In this document: in pieces, positions 8,575-20,855 of the stretch
Position numbering within the stretch: the first letter of the stretch is position 1
How the letters are laid out: the number at the start of each line of letters is the position of its first letter
Assembly (NCBI RefSeq): GCF_033118175.1
Contig: NC_083711.1
Location: 44,836,001 to 44,900,000, forward strand
Reading direction: 5' to 3'
Length of the DNA: 64,000 nucleotides
Origin: Dama dama
Lineage: Eukaryota > Chordata > Mammalia > Artiodactyla > Cervidae
Translations under genes and position numbers: made by a program
The notes under the pieces: generated by a model
Database searches by the model: none
What the model was told of the DNA's origin: nothing
What the model saw: only the letters and a program-made list of their open reading frames with translations

Positions 8575-11500
8575 TTTACCTAAGTTCAGGCTTTTGTCTT
8601 CCCAGATTCTCAGTTTCTTTACTCTTGCAAGCCTGTTTTTCATGCTTCACACCTATTCCACATTACATCAAAACCTTCTTATGCCATGTACTTGCCTATT
8701 GAGCATCTTGAACACTCTGCCAGTGAAGGAACTTGTATCATGGTTATTCCACTTTAGACATCCTGACATGGCATGTGCTCTTAGGCTCTTAATACCCCTT
8801 TTTAAGCATATCTTTGTGTCTTTGCTCTTTTGTCTATAATTTCCAGGTACATAATCTGTTCTTTGTTTTAATTTTCTATGTTGCTTCTTGTGATCCATAA
8901 GGCTATCTAGCAGCAGAAATATCTATGGTAGTTGGCTTAGGACAACCAGTGAGTTAGGAATTAAGAGTTATCAAGACATTGTTTTTTTCTCTATAAACCT
9001 TTAGTACAGAAAGGCAGTGTAGAATTTGGGTTACTAGAAGTAAATAGGAGAAACTAGGACATGGGAAAGGATGGAGATTATGAGAAAGGACACAAGTTCT
9101 GCAAGGATAAAATTATCAGTCCAAGTTTTCGAGACACTGAAGTTTCAGATAACTGGATTCCTGTTAGGAGTGGTAGGCAGCAGAGGAGGAGGGAATTTGG
9201 CACTGAGGAAATAAGGGATGCTCATGGACAAAAGTAGGCCTCTCAGTTGGATTGATAAAAGATGACTTCCTGCCACTTGTCCTACTCTTGATAAAATGTC
9301 GTGAAAGGTGCATTTAGCACTTTTTGAAATATGATTAGAAAATTTTACCATAGACACTTTGAATGCAATTATTTTAAGACTGATCATTGAGATATTTTAC
9401 CTTACTTCTTAACATTTATTATTCACCCATTATGTTAAAGGGACGATTTTAGATGTTATTATATACACCATTGAAAAATGTTTACTTTAATTTGATTATT
9501 CAGATTATCTGTAAATTATGATGATGGAAAGTTAAAAGCCAGATTTGTTAGTTTCAGGGGTCTTGCAGCTATTGCTAAACATTTACTAAACTTTTATCTA
9601 TTGTTGATAACAAGCAAACATATTATTTTGATATTTTCTCATGAGGTTTTAGAATTGCTTCATTTTTTCTTTTATTTGCAATGATATTGTGTCTTTTGTT
9701 TGCATTTATACTCTTAATTTTAGTATTTTCATTATTTTCATTTCATTCATTATTTTCAAAATGACATATTTTCATTATGTCAGATTTTGGAAGAGATTCA
9801 GGGATACCTTATGTTTCTGATTTTCTAAAATTAGTGGTTATTTTATTATTTATTTTAGACATCCAGTAGACTCTCCTTCAAATTATGTATTTGGTGTAAT
9901 TTAACAAAATAATTTATAATATATACTGAGATCTGTACAACTTTGGAAAAATATCAAAGTTCAACACCATTCAAATAGATTGTTTTTTTTTTAATTTTCT
10001 CTTTTATGAATCTGTATCATATTATGTATAATTTTGCCCCAAAGACCAGTTTAGTCTTATTTAACAGTTTCTATTTTTTCTTATAAATAAAGGAATAAAA
10101 TTTAATTACTGTAGAATTTTTCAAAGTGTTTCAGATATTTCACCAGAGATTTCTCATGTCCTATTATCAATGGAATATGGCAAAGTGAAATACTCACTGA
10201 TTTATATGTATTTTTATATGATTCAGTTTTATATTGAATATTTCTCATATTTTCTGTGCTTGGATAGCTTATTCAGTAAGTAGGGTAAAATTATATTTCT
10301 TCATTTTTATCTATACATATTTCAACAATTTTCATTGTATATTCTGAGGTAACAGTACCTATCTATTATTAATGGAGAGTCCATGAAGTTCAGTGGAATC
10401 TGGGGGCAGCTGTTGGATATGAGAGTTTGGATATGAAAGGATTGTTGCAAAAAGAGATAAGTAGGTATTTGAATTTTTTTTGAAGTTTTACAATGAAGAA
10501 AGCATTTTCCCCCTATGTTCTTATTGTAAACCATTGATGACTTTGAGAGGAAAAGCTATTTCAGTTTATTTGGAGGCACGTGAAATAAAAGGATCATCTT
10601 AATCTGGTTTTAAGGGGATAGCTTTGTTGATGTTAATCTACTATGAGCCAGAAATAAAGTTTCCAGAGATTTGTAAAGTAATTGAAGCAGCTGGGAAAGA
10701 TAAAGAATAGGAGCCAAAGGTCTTTTGCTTTATATTGATTCAGTTAGGGAACAATATAGTCTAAGATTTTAGCAATAGACACAGAGGGGTGTAGACAAAC
10801 TTTTGATAGCAGATATAGTATTTTCATGTTAACTGATTGATTTTGTTCTGTTGTTACCTTTTTAAAAAAGTAAATAGTTTGGAGAGATTTTTTTTTTTCA
10901 GGACAGAGCTAAATATGTTAACTTCTGAAATAATTTGTTTTTAAGCTAATGTAGTTAGTGTGCATGAGGATTATTTGGGTACACTTCTCAGATAATCAAG
11001 AAAAAAGGTGATAATTTTTTAAAATTACTTAAACTAGTGCACTAGATGTATAAACTTTGCTTTAGTTTTCAAAATCAAGTACTTGTGAAAAATTCAGGGA
11101 TAAAGGAAAATATAATATGAATTTTGTTTCATAAATATATTTCAATACTTGTTTGATTAGATTTTATTCTTTCCTCTATTAGTCATTTGAAAATGACTAA
11201 TATACACATGTAAGATATTAAGCTGATTGTACAACACACATATGTTTGTAGTAAAAGTTAACAGTATATATTTGAATTTTGCTCACTAAATTTATTTATA
11301 TTTTACTTCTTTCTGGACAGGATGTGAGGCAACTGATCATAATACTGTGCTTTCTATGTTAATTACTTTATAACATTGAAACTAAAGATGAGATAACTTT
11401 AATATATTATAAATTTTACATCTTAAGAAGCCTTCACAGTGCCTTTTATGTTAAAGGTGCATAATATATGTTTTTTATATAAATAAAAGAGGTCCAACAA

Positions 11501-11600
11501 TATGACCAATCTCACTGAACCTGTAACTCAATCAATAGTTATTTAACTATTAGAGTTCTTAATAGATAACTCTAGATAGGAGTCTGAATATTGATTTTGC
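8575..11600. other. Long AT-rich stretch without recognisable features
   Basis: About 3 kb with no SINE, LINE or exon I can support. A short imperfect ATTTTC-rich simple repeat lies at 9722-9778. The open frames here are short and lack family or splice support. Confidence 0.5.
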
Positions 11601-11604
11601 TGCT

Positions 11605-11732
11605 GTATGCTTGACCTTAAGCAGGGTCCTATGTGTCTCTGGGTGTATATTTCTTCAGTCACACAATGTAGGAGTTGGTCTAGATATAATTTAAGCTTCT
11701 ATCATTCCATCTGGTGTCTGTGAATAACCAAT
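11605..11732 (+). repeat. MIR-type SINE relic
   Basis: TTGACCTTAAGCAGGGTCC, then CTTCAGTCACACAATGTAGGA and TTGGTCTAGATATAAT follow the order of the MIR core and 3' region with heavy divergence. Confidence 0.5.
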
Positions 11733-12540
11733 TTGTGCTTGCACGCTCACATGAATAGTTAACTTGTTAATTACTGATGATGCCTGATCCATCTCTAGAT
11801 AATTCTGAACGCCAGTTAAGTGTTTCCTATACTGAGTTAAAGTATGCCTTCCTAAGTTTTGTGTTATTCTAAGTGTGCTAAGTGTGCCCCTAGTGTATTC
11901 ATAGAAATTATTGATGAAAGTAGTATACAAAACTGTACAGGGTATTTTGTTATGATCACATTTTTTAACAACAAAAATATCTGTTAATTCACTTTTAAAT
12001 CAGTACCTTTTGGATGTGGCCATTAAATTCATGGTAATAAACTAATTGTCCTTGTGGTTCAGCCAATTTGTCTCCATTGTGCACGGAAGGACATCACAGA
12101 AATTTGACAGATGCCTTGCAGAGTCTTGATCCATTTTGATGGCTGCATTTTCTAGGGAGGAAGGAAGAGGGAGAGTACCTAGGGAGAGAAGGAAAAATAG
12201 AATGGAGGAAGGAAAGAAGGAAGAAATTAAATTGTGTAGCTAAGATTTACTATTAGAAAAGCTTTAGGGTTGTTTGTCTTCAAGAATTTTGATTTTATAA
12301 ATACCATTTTCTCTGCATCATCATTTTCCCCAGATGTTCTGTACTACCTTCCATGCTTAAAACAATGTTTCTTTGATATCAGGACATGCAAGTTTCACTC
12401 CTTCTTCACTTTCTCTGTAGTTTGTAGCTAGTCTTCGTTTTCTTTTCTTGTGGAGGCAGGGGGCTCACTTTTTCACTTGGATGCCTAATGGGAATTCTCA
12501 GCACTCTATCCAAGAAGGAATTATTGATTTTTCTCACACA
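11733..12540. other. Stretch with a purine-rich block only
   Basis: The only visible structure is a GGAA/GAAGG purine-rich low-complexity block at about 12160-12232. The open frames have no support. Confidence 0.5.
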
Positions 12541-12559
12541 ACAAAAATAAAACAAAATC

Positions 12560-13370
12560 CTCTTTCTGAAATTTCCCAGTCTGAGTAAATTGGAGCCATA
12601 ATCCACCCAATTTCTCAGGCAGCAAAGAGTCAGACTTGATCTCTCTCTACCACTAAAATATAAATTCAATTTTAACATTTCCTTTTTCACTACAGCCATC
12701 TTAGTCTCTGCCTAGCTATAGCCCTCTAATTGGTCTCTCTTCTTTTTACTTCTTACCTTATTCTCTTGACAATCCTTCCATGGATTGTCAATTGACAGTC
12801 CTTCGATGATCCTTTCAAATTATGTCACATTTTGCTGGAAACTTTCAATAGTATCCTTTCACCCTTAGAGCAAAATTCAGAGGATCTTGTCCTGCAAGGC
12901 TCTATGTGAACAGACTGGGCTACCTCTCCTGTCTGATCATTTACCCCTCCCTCTACTGTTCTTTCTACTCCCGTCATACTGGCCTTCTTCCTATTCCTTG
13001 AACTTGCCTTTAAAGGTTTTCTTTTCTCATTCTTAAATGTTCCTTGGTAAAGTTTTCACATGGCTCCTTCCCACATCATTAGCCAGTATCACCCAGTCTA
13101 TCTAAAATAACTTTCTGAATTCATTATTCTCTATCCCCTTACACTCTATTCTCTTCTCCCTTTGTTGTTGTTCAGTCGCTAAGTCATGTTTGATTCTTCG
13201 AGACACCATGGACAGCAACACACCTGGCTTCCCTGTCCTTCACCATCTCCCAGAGTTTGCTCAAACTCATGTCCATTGATTCAGTGATGCCGTCCAACCA
13301 CCTCTTCTCCCTAACACTTGTCTGTTTCCCCATAACAATATAAGCTACAAGTCTATCTTTTTTACCCTTC
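12560..13370 (+). repeat. L2 LINE relic, sense, interrupted by a BovB tail
   Basis: Segments in order match the L2 3' region: CTCTAATTGGTCTCTCTTCT, AGAGCAAAATTCAGAGGATC, ACTGGCCTTCTTCCTATTCC, then after the BovB insert CTGTTTCCCCATAACAATAT. Divergence is high and the outer limits are approximate. Confidence 0.7.
13162..13301 (-). mobile_element. Very short BovB 3' tail insertion with perfect target duplication
   Basis: These 140 bases are the reverse complement of the BovB 3' end, starting with TTGTTGTTGTTCAGTCGC and stopping in the TCCAACCAC region. CTCTTCTCCCT is duplicated perfectly at 13151-13161 and 13302-13312. It is a 5'-truncated insertion inside the L2 relic. Confidence 0.95.
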
Positions 13371-14053
13371 TATACAAAACTCCTGAATCATAGAAGAAGC
13401 ATGGTAATCATTGTTAACTGAAACACCATTTTCTCTCAAATGCTGTCTCATTTCCATTGCCTTTGTATTTTGTGATTCTAAATGCCATATTAATTGTTTT
13501 ACTGTGATATTTTTGTTTAAAATGTGATCATGACACTTCAACATTTTCCTGAAAATCAAGCTATATTTAGGGGGAAAATGGTGATACTATTATATTAACA
13601 TGACAGCTTTATGAACATTCCACACACATAGTTAGAAATATTATTTACTAAGCTATAATTTTAAGTCTAATTGAGTATATATTGTAATCTAATTGAGTAT
13701 ATATTATAATCATAAAAATTAAAATATTTGTGTCTGTATCGTGATTGTGGTGATGGTTGAATGGGCATAAGACCATCATATATCTGGCTCATCAAATAGC
13801 ATATATTAATTATGTACAGTTTTTTGGGGATATATCAGTCATAAGTCAGGAAAGCTATTTAAAAGTAAAATATCAGGAGTGAGTTAAATATTTATGACTT
13901 TTATTTTGTGATTATAAATCAGAAAGAGGATGCTATTTCTGTTCATTGAAATTAAAGTTTTCAATTCAGGGATGCTAAAACCCCATGATATTCTTTTTCT
14001 AGTTAATCTTGCTTTAATGAAAACATATGGTCATTTTTTTTTTAATGTGGAGG
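13371..14053. other. Stretch with no gene; one short tandem duplication
   Basis: AT-rich sequence holding only the 22-base duplication at 13666-13709. Confidence 0.5.
13666..13709. repeat. 22-base tandem duplication
   Basis: TCTAATTGAGTATATATTGT and its continuation (13666-13687) are repeated immediately at 13688-13709 with one substitution, G to A. It is probably replication slippage. Confidence 0.9.
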
Positions 14054-14066
14054 GCTTTAACTTCTT

Positions 14067-14243
14067 CTTTTCTTTCATTTATTTTTATTAGTTGGAGGCT
14101 AATTACTTTACAATATTGTAGTGGTTTTTGTCATACATTGACATGAATCAGCCATGGATTTACATGTATTCCCTATCCCGATCCCCCCTCCCACCTCCCT
14201 CTCTACCTCATCCCTCTGGGTCTTCCCAGTGCACCAGGCCCGA
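14067..14243 (-). mobile_element. 5'-truncated ruminant L1 3' end
   Basis: The plus strand shows the poly-T side, then AGTTGGAGGCTAATTAC, GAATCAGCCATGG and the C-rich GATCCCCCCTCCCACC, the reverse complement of the young bovine-type L1 3' UTR. GCTTTAACTTCTT is duplicated perfectly at 14054-14066 and 14244-14256. Length is about 177 bases. Confidence 0.95.
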
Positions 14244-14256
14244 GCTTTAACTTCTT

Positions 14257-15125
14257 AAGAACACTTATTTTAATACAAAAATATGGATATATGTAGTAAA
14301 ATATAGAAAGTGTGTACCAACTCTAAGATAGCAGTTTCCTTTGCACATACTCATAGAAGAGAACAGAGAATGTGACCTTTAGTGGTATTTGTAAAAAATT
14401 TTTTTGAAGCAAAAGATACAGAATTAATAAAATCAGAGTTTAACATTTGTTCAAAGGCAATGCTGAGCAAATTCTTGTTGCTTGATATTATTAATCATAA
14501 CTTTATATGTTTTAAATATTTTTAATTTAAAAACCAAACCATAATAAGAAAAATGCTCTCAGGGTGTCATTTAAATGAATCTATAATCTGGTAATCATTG
14601 GCTCTAGTATAACTTAAGTTTGCTGTTAAAGATAGGACAGAACAGCTTTTGTTTTTAGACTTCCAAAGGACTTTAGTCTGCTTGTTTTATTGTATAGGTT
14701 TAAATGTCTTTTTCACATTATTTCTTCTAAAGTCATTTGTTTTTCTACCTTCTGTTACCTTTCCTCTCCTGAGTATAGGATGTCTCAGTTTAGATGCCTA
14801 GGAACTGGAACACAATAAATATAAAAATATAGTTATTCTAAATAAATTTTAAAAAATTTAGATAGGGATGAAGTATATGTATAAATGAAATACAATTAAA
14901 TTAAGATTCAGTTTCTAAAGCTTTCTATTCTTTTTAACTTCACCATTACTGTCAGTGGTATTAATCTTCTCTCTCTTTTTAAATTTTTTTTCCTTATCCC
15001 CTTCATTCAGTCATGAAATATACATAGTTTAACCCTTCTATAATGCTATATGTTTTTACCCTAAAAGAGAATCCTGTCATGTTGAAATGAATAAAATTAT
15101 TGAAATGAGCCTTTTGGGTAAGTCA
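14257..15125. other. Stretch with no supported feature
   Basis: AT-rich, no repeat or exon recognised. Confidence 0.5.
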
Positions 15126-15129
15126 GGAA

Positions 15130-15575
15130 CCCAATGCCAGTCAACGGTGAACACAGCAGATTTGTCTTCATGAAATGTATAGCCTTGCGGGAGATAGAGA
15201 AAAGTAAACCAAAAATTCTCATATTGGTATAAAAATACCAGGTGGTATGAAATAGTAAGGAAGCACCTGTTGCAATCACAGAGATTATGGAAAGCTGCTT
15301 AGGAGAAGTAACATCTAATTGGAGACCTGAAGGTTGTGTAGGTCTTTGCCAGATAAAATGTAGAAAGGCAAAAGTTTTTTCAGACATAATCACAAATCCT
15401 TAAGAGAGAACACAGTGATTTAAAGAAAGGAAACATGATTGAATATGCTGCCAGCATGGATTTTGAGAAAGGGTAAAGCAGTATAAGATGGAACTAGAGA
15501 AGTATCCAAGAGGAGTTTTGAAAGGTCTTGTGTATGCCATGTTTAAGAATGTGAATTTTATTCTAAGGGGGTGAG
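15130..15575 (-). repeat. L2 LINE relic, antisense
   Basis: Words such as GGAGAAGTAACATCTAATTGG, GAGACCTGAAGG, GGCAAAAG and the GTGAATTTTATTCTAAG region match the reverse complement of the L2 3' part in order. Highly diverged; the open frames at 15097-15591 are shadows. Confidence 0.55.
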
Positions 15576-15699
15576 GGAGTCCAATTCTCACAGTGGCTGC
15601 AGACCCTGCTCCATTTAACTATGTATTGTTCACTTTATTTATTTATTTTTTTTCGGAAATAATTCCATAATTTTTCAAACCTGATCATATACCCCCTTC

Positions 15700-15905
15700 A
15701 GCTCTTTACACTTCACCTTCAGAGTGCCTGCTATAATTATAACAAATTGTAAGGTTAAATGCTCAATGTCTGATTCTCCTCCTGGATCATAATCTGTAAA
15801 ATAGTAGGGATCAAGTGTCTGATTTATTGCTGTGACCTCAACATCAGTGTCAGTGTCTGTTATATAATAGATGCTCAGTAAGTATGTATTGAATGAATGT
15901 TCTAT
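15700..15905 (+). repeat. L2-type 3' tail relic
   Basis: It ends with ATAATAGATGCTCAGTAAGT followed by ATTGAATGAATG, the typical L2 3' terminus, preceded by degraded matches. It faces the antisense L2 at 15130-15575. Confidence 0.5.
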
Positions 15906-17240
15906 AGAGAGCAAATTTTCAGTAATAAAATAGTTTTCAAGATTAACTAATAATTTAGCTAAAGATAACTAAAAGTCAGTATTGACTTTAACCTTTTTTT
16001 CCCCTCATTCTTATCTCCATGACTGTTTTTAACAAACAGTCATTGAGGAATTCCCTTTCCTAAATATTATGATACAAACTCAGGAATATAAGTGACTTTG
16101 TGTGAGGAAGAAATATTAATATTTTAAGAATTAATCGCTATGGTTCAAGCAGGGTGTATTGTAGAGTACAATCAGCAATATTAATTTGTAGCTATTGTCG
16201 TACATTATTACAACTTAAAGGAAAAGTTTTACCCTTTATGGATTTCTTGTATTTCTGAAGTTACATATCAGTTTTCAAAAGATTTTTTTATGCCAGTACA
16301 GAAAGAATTGCCAGAGCAGGCCTCCTTCTAAACTAAAATAACAGACTTGTGACTAGTAATTTGTTAACAAATTATCCTAAAAGATTAGAAGAAGCTGATG
16401 AATTGGAAATAGCTATGTTTTTGCTATTCATAAAAATCTACTTAATTTTCGCAATAAATGATGAGTGCTTTTGCATCTAGGAAGGTATTAAGTTATGTAA
16501 AGGTAAAATGTTTTTAACTAGAAAAGTAACACTGATTTTAGATACTGTTAGCAGTCATGTTTTTAAAAAACCATTACAGTTAGGATCAGCAGCTACACAT
16601 GTTCTGATAAAAGTATCTAAATTCAGAAAGATCTACTTAGATTTCTGGCTTCCAAACTGAATATTACATTGAAAAATTTAAGAAAAAAATTAATTTTAGC
16701 TCTTAAAATTATAGTTCAAGGTTCTAAAAGAATAAGAATTCCTGAGAACCCGACTCAGTCAATTTATGCAGTGTATGGAGAAACTACTTTATGATCTTTG
16801 GCACAACTAAATGAAGAGATGGCACAGTTTATTAAAGAAACTTATCGAAGGATGAAATATATTAACTAGAAAGAAAAGAAAGTTGAGGGAATCTTCTTGT
16901 TTGCCAGGGAAAATGAAGATATGTGTATGTTCCAGTGCAGAGTTACCTAGTTTGATTTTTTTCCACACGCTCCTTTTGAAATAGAAAGTAAAAGAATGTT
17001 GAACAAAGTAACCTAATTTTTTGTGTGTGACATTTGGAGAAAGTTGGGAGATTAAAAAATAAAAAAAAAAATTTTCAATTTAACAAAATTACATGTTCAA
17101 ATTAGTGAAAAAAAACATTGTTAAAGAAGGGAAAAAAAACTTTAGATACATATTTTAAATATTTTTGTCAGTAATGTTTAAATATTAAACATTGGTACTA
17201 TGAATGGACTCTGAAAGTTTCTAAAATTTTAGGCATATGA
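15906..17240. other. Stretch with no supported feature
   Basis: AT-rich sequence, nothing recognised apart from A/T homopolymer runs. Confidence 0.5.
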
Positions 17241-17254
17241 AAGCACTGGCTTTT

Positions 17255-17374
17255 GTTGTTTTTGGCCACACTGTGTGGCTTGTGGAATCCTAATTTCTTG
17301 ACCATTGATTTGAACCTGGGCCCTTGGCAGTAAGAGCATGGAGTCTTAACCTTTGGATCACCAGGGGATTCCCA
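17255..17374 (-). mobile_element. CHR-type (cetartiodactyl) tRNA-derived SINE
   Basis: The plus strand reads TTTTGGCCACACTGTGTGGC, then the B-box complement region GATTTGAACC, AGTCTTAACC and CCAGGGGATTCCC, the reverse complement of CHR SINEs of whales, hippos and ruminants. AGCACTGGCTTTT at 17242-17254 and AGACATTGGCTTTT at 17375-17388 form an imperfect target duplication. Confidence 0.85.
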
Positions 17375-17388
17375 AGACATTGGCTTTT

Positions 17389-17745
17389 TAAAACTAAAAG
17401 CACTGTGAAAAAATAAGATATATATACTAACGGAAAATAAGTTAAAAGTTGACCCATGGCAGCTAAAAGTTAATGTAAGAGAAATGCCACATATATTTGA
17501 ATACTTGTTTTTTTTTCTTAAATTATGCATTCCTTTCTTCATGTGTATTAATTATACAAATTTGAATTTTAATAGGATGTTTACTTTTTGTAAGTGGTGT
17601 GTAGTGTAATTTTGGCTAATGCAGTTCGTCTATGTTCAAAGAAAACCGTTGTTTCCTGGTGGAATCTATGAAGTAACTATATAATGCACAGGAATGGTTA
17701 GATGTAGGTTGAATGGGAGATGAGAGGGAGAAATTCCATGAACAA
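17389..17745. other. Stretch with no supported feature
   Basis: Nothing recognised between the CHR SINE and the MIR-like sequences. Confidence 0.45.
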
Positions 17746-17749
17746 CTAC

Positions 17750-18172
17750 CGTTTGCCTACTACTCTACTTATATTTTGAAATTTAATCTTCACAAAAAAA
17801 TTCTGTCATTTATTACTATTTATTTTATAGATTATTATTTCTTTTATAGATAAGAAAGATGAAGCTTGTAAAATATAAGAAAACATCTCAGATAATACCA
17901 GCGTTTCTCTTTCAGGGAGTCAAGTTTAAATTAAAATGTATCTCACTTCAGTACATGTTCTTACGTTTCTGCTTCCATAGCCCTCACATGATGTTGGTGA
18001 TGGTGGCAGTACTTATAGTAATGGTGACAGCACATACCTACTGTGCCTGATGTGTCCTGAGCACTTACATATGTTAATTTTATTTAATTTAAAAAAAACC
18101 CTATAAAATATGTACTCTTTTGCCCTTGTTTTGTAGTTGAGAAAAAGAGATTGGGAAATAGAAGAAACCATC
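17750..18172 (-). repeat. One or two MIR relics, antisense
   Basis: At 18000-18172 the order CCTGAGCACTTACATATGTTA, ACCCTATAAAATATGTACTC and TTTTGTAGTTGAGAAA follows MIR in reverse complement. A weaker, similar pattern lies at 17750-17880. They may be one disrupted or two separate elements. Confidence 0.45.
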
Positions 18173-18398
18173 ATTGTATGGGTGTGTATAGGCTTGTGGG
18201 ATATTAGTGATGCAAGTGGTGAAATGCAGACCTTTAGTAAAAATTAAATATTATAGATACTATGCATTTCAATATAGTTTTAGATACATGTCATCCTTCT
18301 TAATTGAGTTCTGCAAGATTATGTAATATTAGAGTTCTAAAGAAAAGAGACAATGGAGAATAGAACTACCCATATTTGTGAATGGATAAAGAATGCTC

Positions 18399-19529
18399 GA
18401 TCATCAGAAAAGCAAGAGAGTTCCAGAAAAACATCTATTTCTGCTTTATTGACTATGCCAAAGCCTTTGACTGTGTGGATCACAATAAACTGTGGAAAAT
18501 TCTGAAAGAGATGGGAATACCAGACCACCTGACGTGCCCCTTGAGAAATCTTATGCAGGTCAGGAAGCAACAGTTAGAACTGGCCATGGGACAACAGACT
18601 GGCTCCAAATAGGAAAAGGAGTACGTCAAGGCTGCATATTGTCACCCTGCTTGTTTAACTTATATGCAGAGTACATCATGAGAAACGCTGGGCTGGAAGA
18701 AGCACAAGCTGGAATCAAGATTGCCGGGAGAAATATCAATAACCTCAGATATGCGGATGACACCACCCTTATGGCAGAAAGTAAAGAAGAACTAAAGAGC
18801 CTTTTGGTGAAAGTGAAAGAGGAGAGTGAAAAAGTTGGCTTAAAGCTCAGCATTCAGAAAACTAAGATCATGGCATCCGGTCCCATCACTTGATGGTAAA
18901 TAGATGGAGACACAGTGGAAACAGTGGCTGACTTTAATTTTGGGGGCTCCAAAATCACTGCAGATGGTGACTGCAGCCATTCAATTAAAAGATGCTTACT
19001 TCTTGGCAGGAAAGTTATGACCAACCTAGACAGCATATTAAAAACAGAGACATTACTTTGTCAACAAATGTCCATCTAGTCAAGGCTATGATTCTTCCCA
19101 TGGTCATGCATGGATTTGAGAGTTGGACTATAAAGAAAGCTGAGTGCTGAAGAATTGATGCTTTTGAACTGTGTTGTTGGAGCAGACTCTTGAAAGTCCC
19201 TTGGACTGCAAGAAGATCCAGCTGATCCATCCTAAGGGGAATCAGTCCTGGGTGTTCATTGGAAGGCTTGATGTTGAAGCTGAAACTCCAGTGCTTTGGC
19301 CACCTGATGCAAAGAGCTGTTTGATTTTAAAAGACCCTGATGTTGGGAAAGATTGAAGGCAGGAGGAGAAGGGGACAACAGAGGATGAGACGGTTGGATG
19401 GCATCACTGACTCAATGGATATGAGTTTGGGTAAACTCCAGGGGTTAGTGATGGACAGGGAGGCCTGGCAATCTGTGGTTCATGGGGTTGCAAAGAGTCA
19501 GACATGACTAAGCAGCTGAACTGAACTGA
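18399..19529 (+). mobile_element. 5'-truncated BovB LINE carrying most of the RT domain
   Basis: About 1.13 kb from just before reverse-transcriptase motif A to the terminal CTGAACTGAACTGA tail. The 3' two-thirds aligns base for base in pattern with the copies at 35727, 47573 and 60674. No convincing target duplication was seen (a weak GATAA...AATGC similarity at both ends). Its 3' end faces the 3' end of the inverted copy at 20254-20840. Confidence 0.95.
18445..18893 (+). pseudogene. BovB reverse-transcriptase fragment, frameshifted
   Basis: RTE-clade LINE reverse transcriptase copies element RNA at the nicked target. Here motif A (FIDYAKAFD) is encoded at 18445-18471 and the catalytic YADD at 18750-18761, but in different frames. 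A deletion near 18550 separates them; other copies read CTGTATGCAGG where this one reads CTTATGCAGG. The second frame stops at 18891-18893, just after the MASGP segment. The endonuclease domain is absent through 5' truncation. Not functional. Confidence 0.88.
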
Positions 19530-20110
19530 TAATAGTAAATGCAGGGAGTGGTTGTCACGCATCCTCTTTTAGGCTTTTCCTTTTCTGTGTTGTCTTTGTT
19601 ACTTTTGGCAATATGACTTAGTAGTGTTGTTGGCTTTACTTAATAGGTTAATTAATAATCCTGCTGTTTTCTAAGGTCTTAGGAAACAATATATATAAAA
19701 TATCTTTTTTGAAGGAATCATAGGGAAAACAATGGACCATGGGAAAGAAGAGATAGGGATTCCAGTATAGGGTGACTAATGAGTAGGAGAGTGAAAGAGC
19801 TGTCCTCAAATGGTGGGAAGTAAATTGGGTCTAATACATCAGAATAAATGAAGACTGTCCTTTTGATTAAAAGATTTATTACTACCTGTGGAGATTATTA
19901 TTATTATTTAGGCCTCCAGAGCAGAGGGTCTATAAGTTTAAAATGCTGGACTATCAAGAAATACAAGAAGCCTCACAATTGCAGAGTCAATTTTTATAAC
20001 TTAATAAAATGTGCATAATGAAAAATCAGTATATTAATTGACTATAATCTCATGCTTAGTATTCTACAAAAGTGTGGAAGATTTTGTATTTGTGCATCAC
20101 TACCATACCA
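19530..20110. other. Spacer between opposed BovB copies
   Basis: No recognisable feature; it forms most of the 724-base spacer of the inverted BovB pair. Confidence 0.5.
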
Positions 20111-20150
20111 TTCAGTTCAGTTCAGGTCAGTCGTGTCCGACTCTTTGCGA
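20111..20150 (-). mobile_element. 40-base BovB/SINE 3' terminus
   Basis: TTCAGTTCAGTTCAGGTCAG, then TCGTGTCCGACTCTTTGCGA, is the reverse complement of the BovB terminus. It stops abruptly after 40 bases. No target duplication was identified, so it may be a truncated insertion or a deletion remnant. Confidence 0.8.
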
Positions 20151-20253
20151 TTAATTGTCTTCAATTTTATGATCAGAGTTAAAGGATAGTTTTTCTAACA
20201 TACTCTTATTCTCTTATACAGTTTCTTTCAAATTTTTTTTCCCCCATCAGTTC

Positions 20254-20840
20254 AATTCAGTTCAGTCGCTCAATCGTGTCCAACTCTTTGCAACACCATG
20301 GACTGCAACACACCAGGCTTCCCTGTCTATCACCAGTTCCTGGAACCTGCTCAAACTCATGTCTATTGAGTTGATGATGCCATCCAACCATCTCATCCTC
20401 TGTTATCCCCTTCTCTCCTGCCTTCAGTCTTTCCCAGTATCAGGGTCTTTTCCAATGTGTCAGCTCTTCACATCAGGTGGCCAAAGTGTTGGAGTCTCAG
20501 TTTCAGCACCAGTCCTTCCAATGAATACTCAGGACTGATTAACTTTAGGATGGACTGATTGGATCTCCTAGAAGTCCAAGGGACTCTCAAGAGTCTCTTC
20601 CAACACCACAGTTCAAAAGCTCAATACTTCAGCACTCAACCTTTTTTATGGTCCAACTCTCACATCCAGACTTGACTACTGGAAAAACCATAACTTTGAC
20701 TAGATGGACCTTTATTGACAAAGTAATGTCTCTGCTTTTTAACATGCTGTCTAGGTTTGTCGTAGCTTTTTTCCAAGGAGCAAACGTCTTTTAATTTCAT
20801 GACTGCAGTCACCATCTGCAGTGATTTTGGAGCCCAAGAA
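20254..20840 (-). mobile_element. 5'-truncated BovB 3' end
   Basis: About 587 bases from the TTCAGTTCAGTCGC terminus to TTTTGGAGCCCAAGAAAA. A possible imperfect target duplication is AGTTTCTTTCAAAT near 20220-20233 and AGTTTCTGCTTAAAT at about 20840-20854. Coding remnants are broken by stops. Confidence 0.93.
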
Positions 20841-20855
20841 AAGTTTCTGCTTAAA

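Noticed and set aside
12042..12140. Acceptor-like TGTGGTTCAG followed by a short open run
   Set aside because: The frame closes after about 24 codons, no donor is found, and the polypyrimidine tract is poor.
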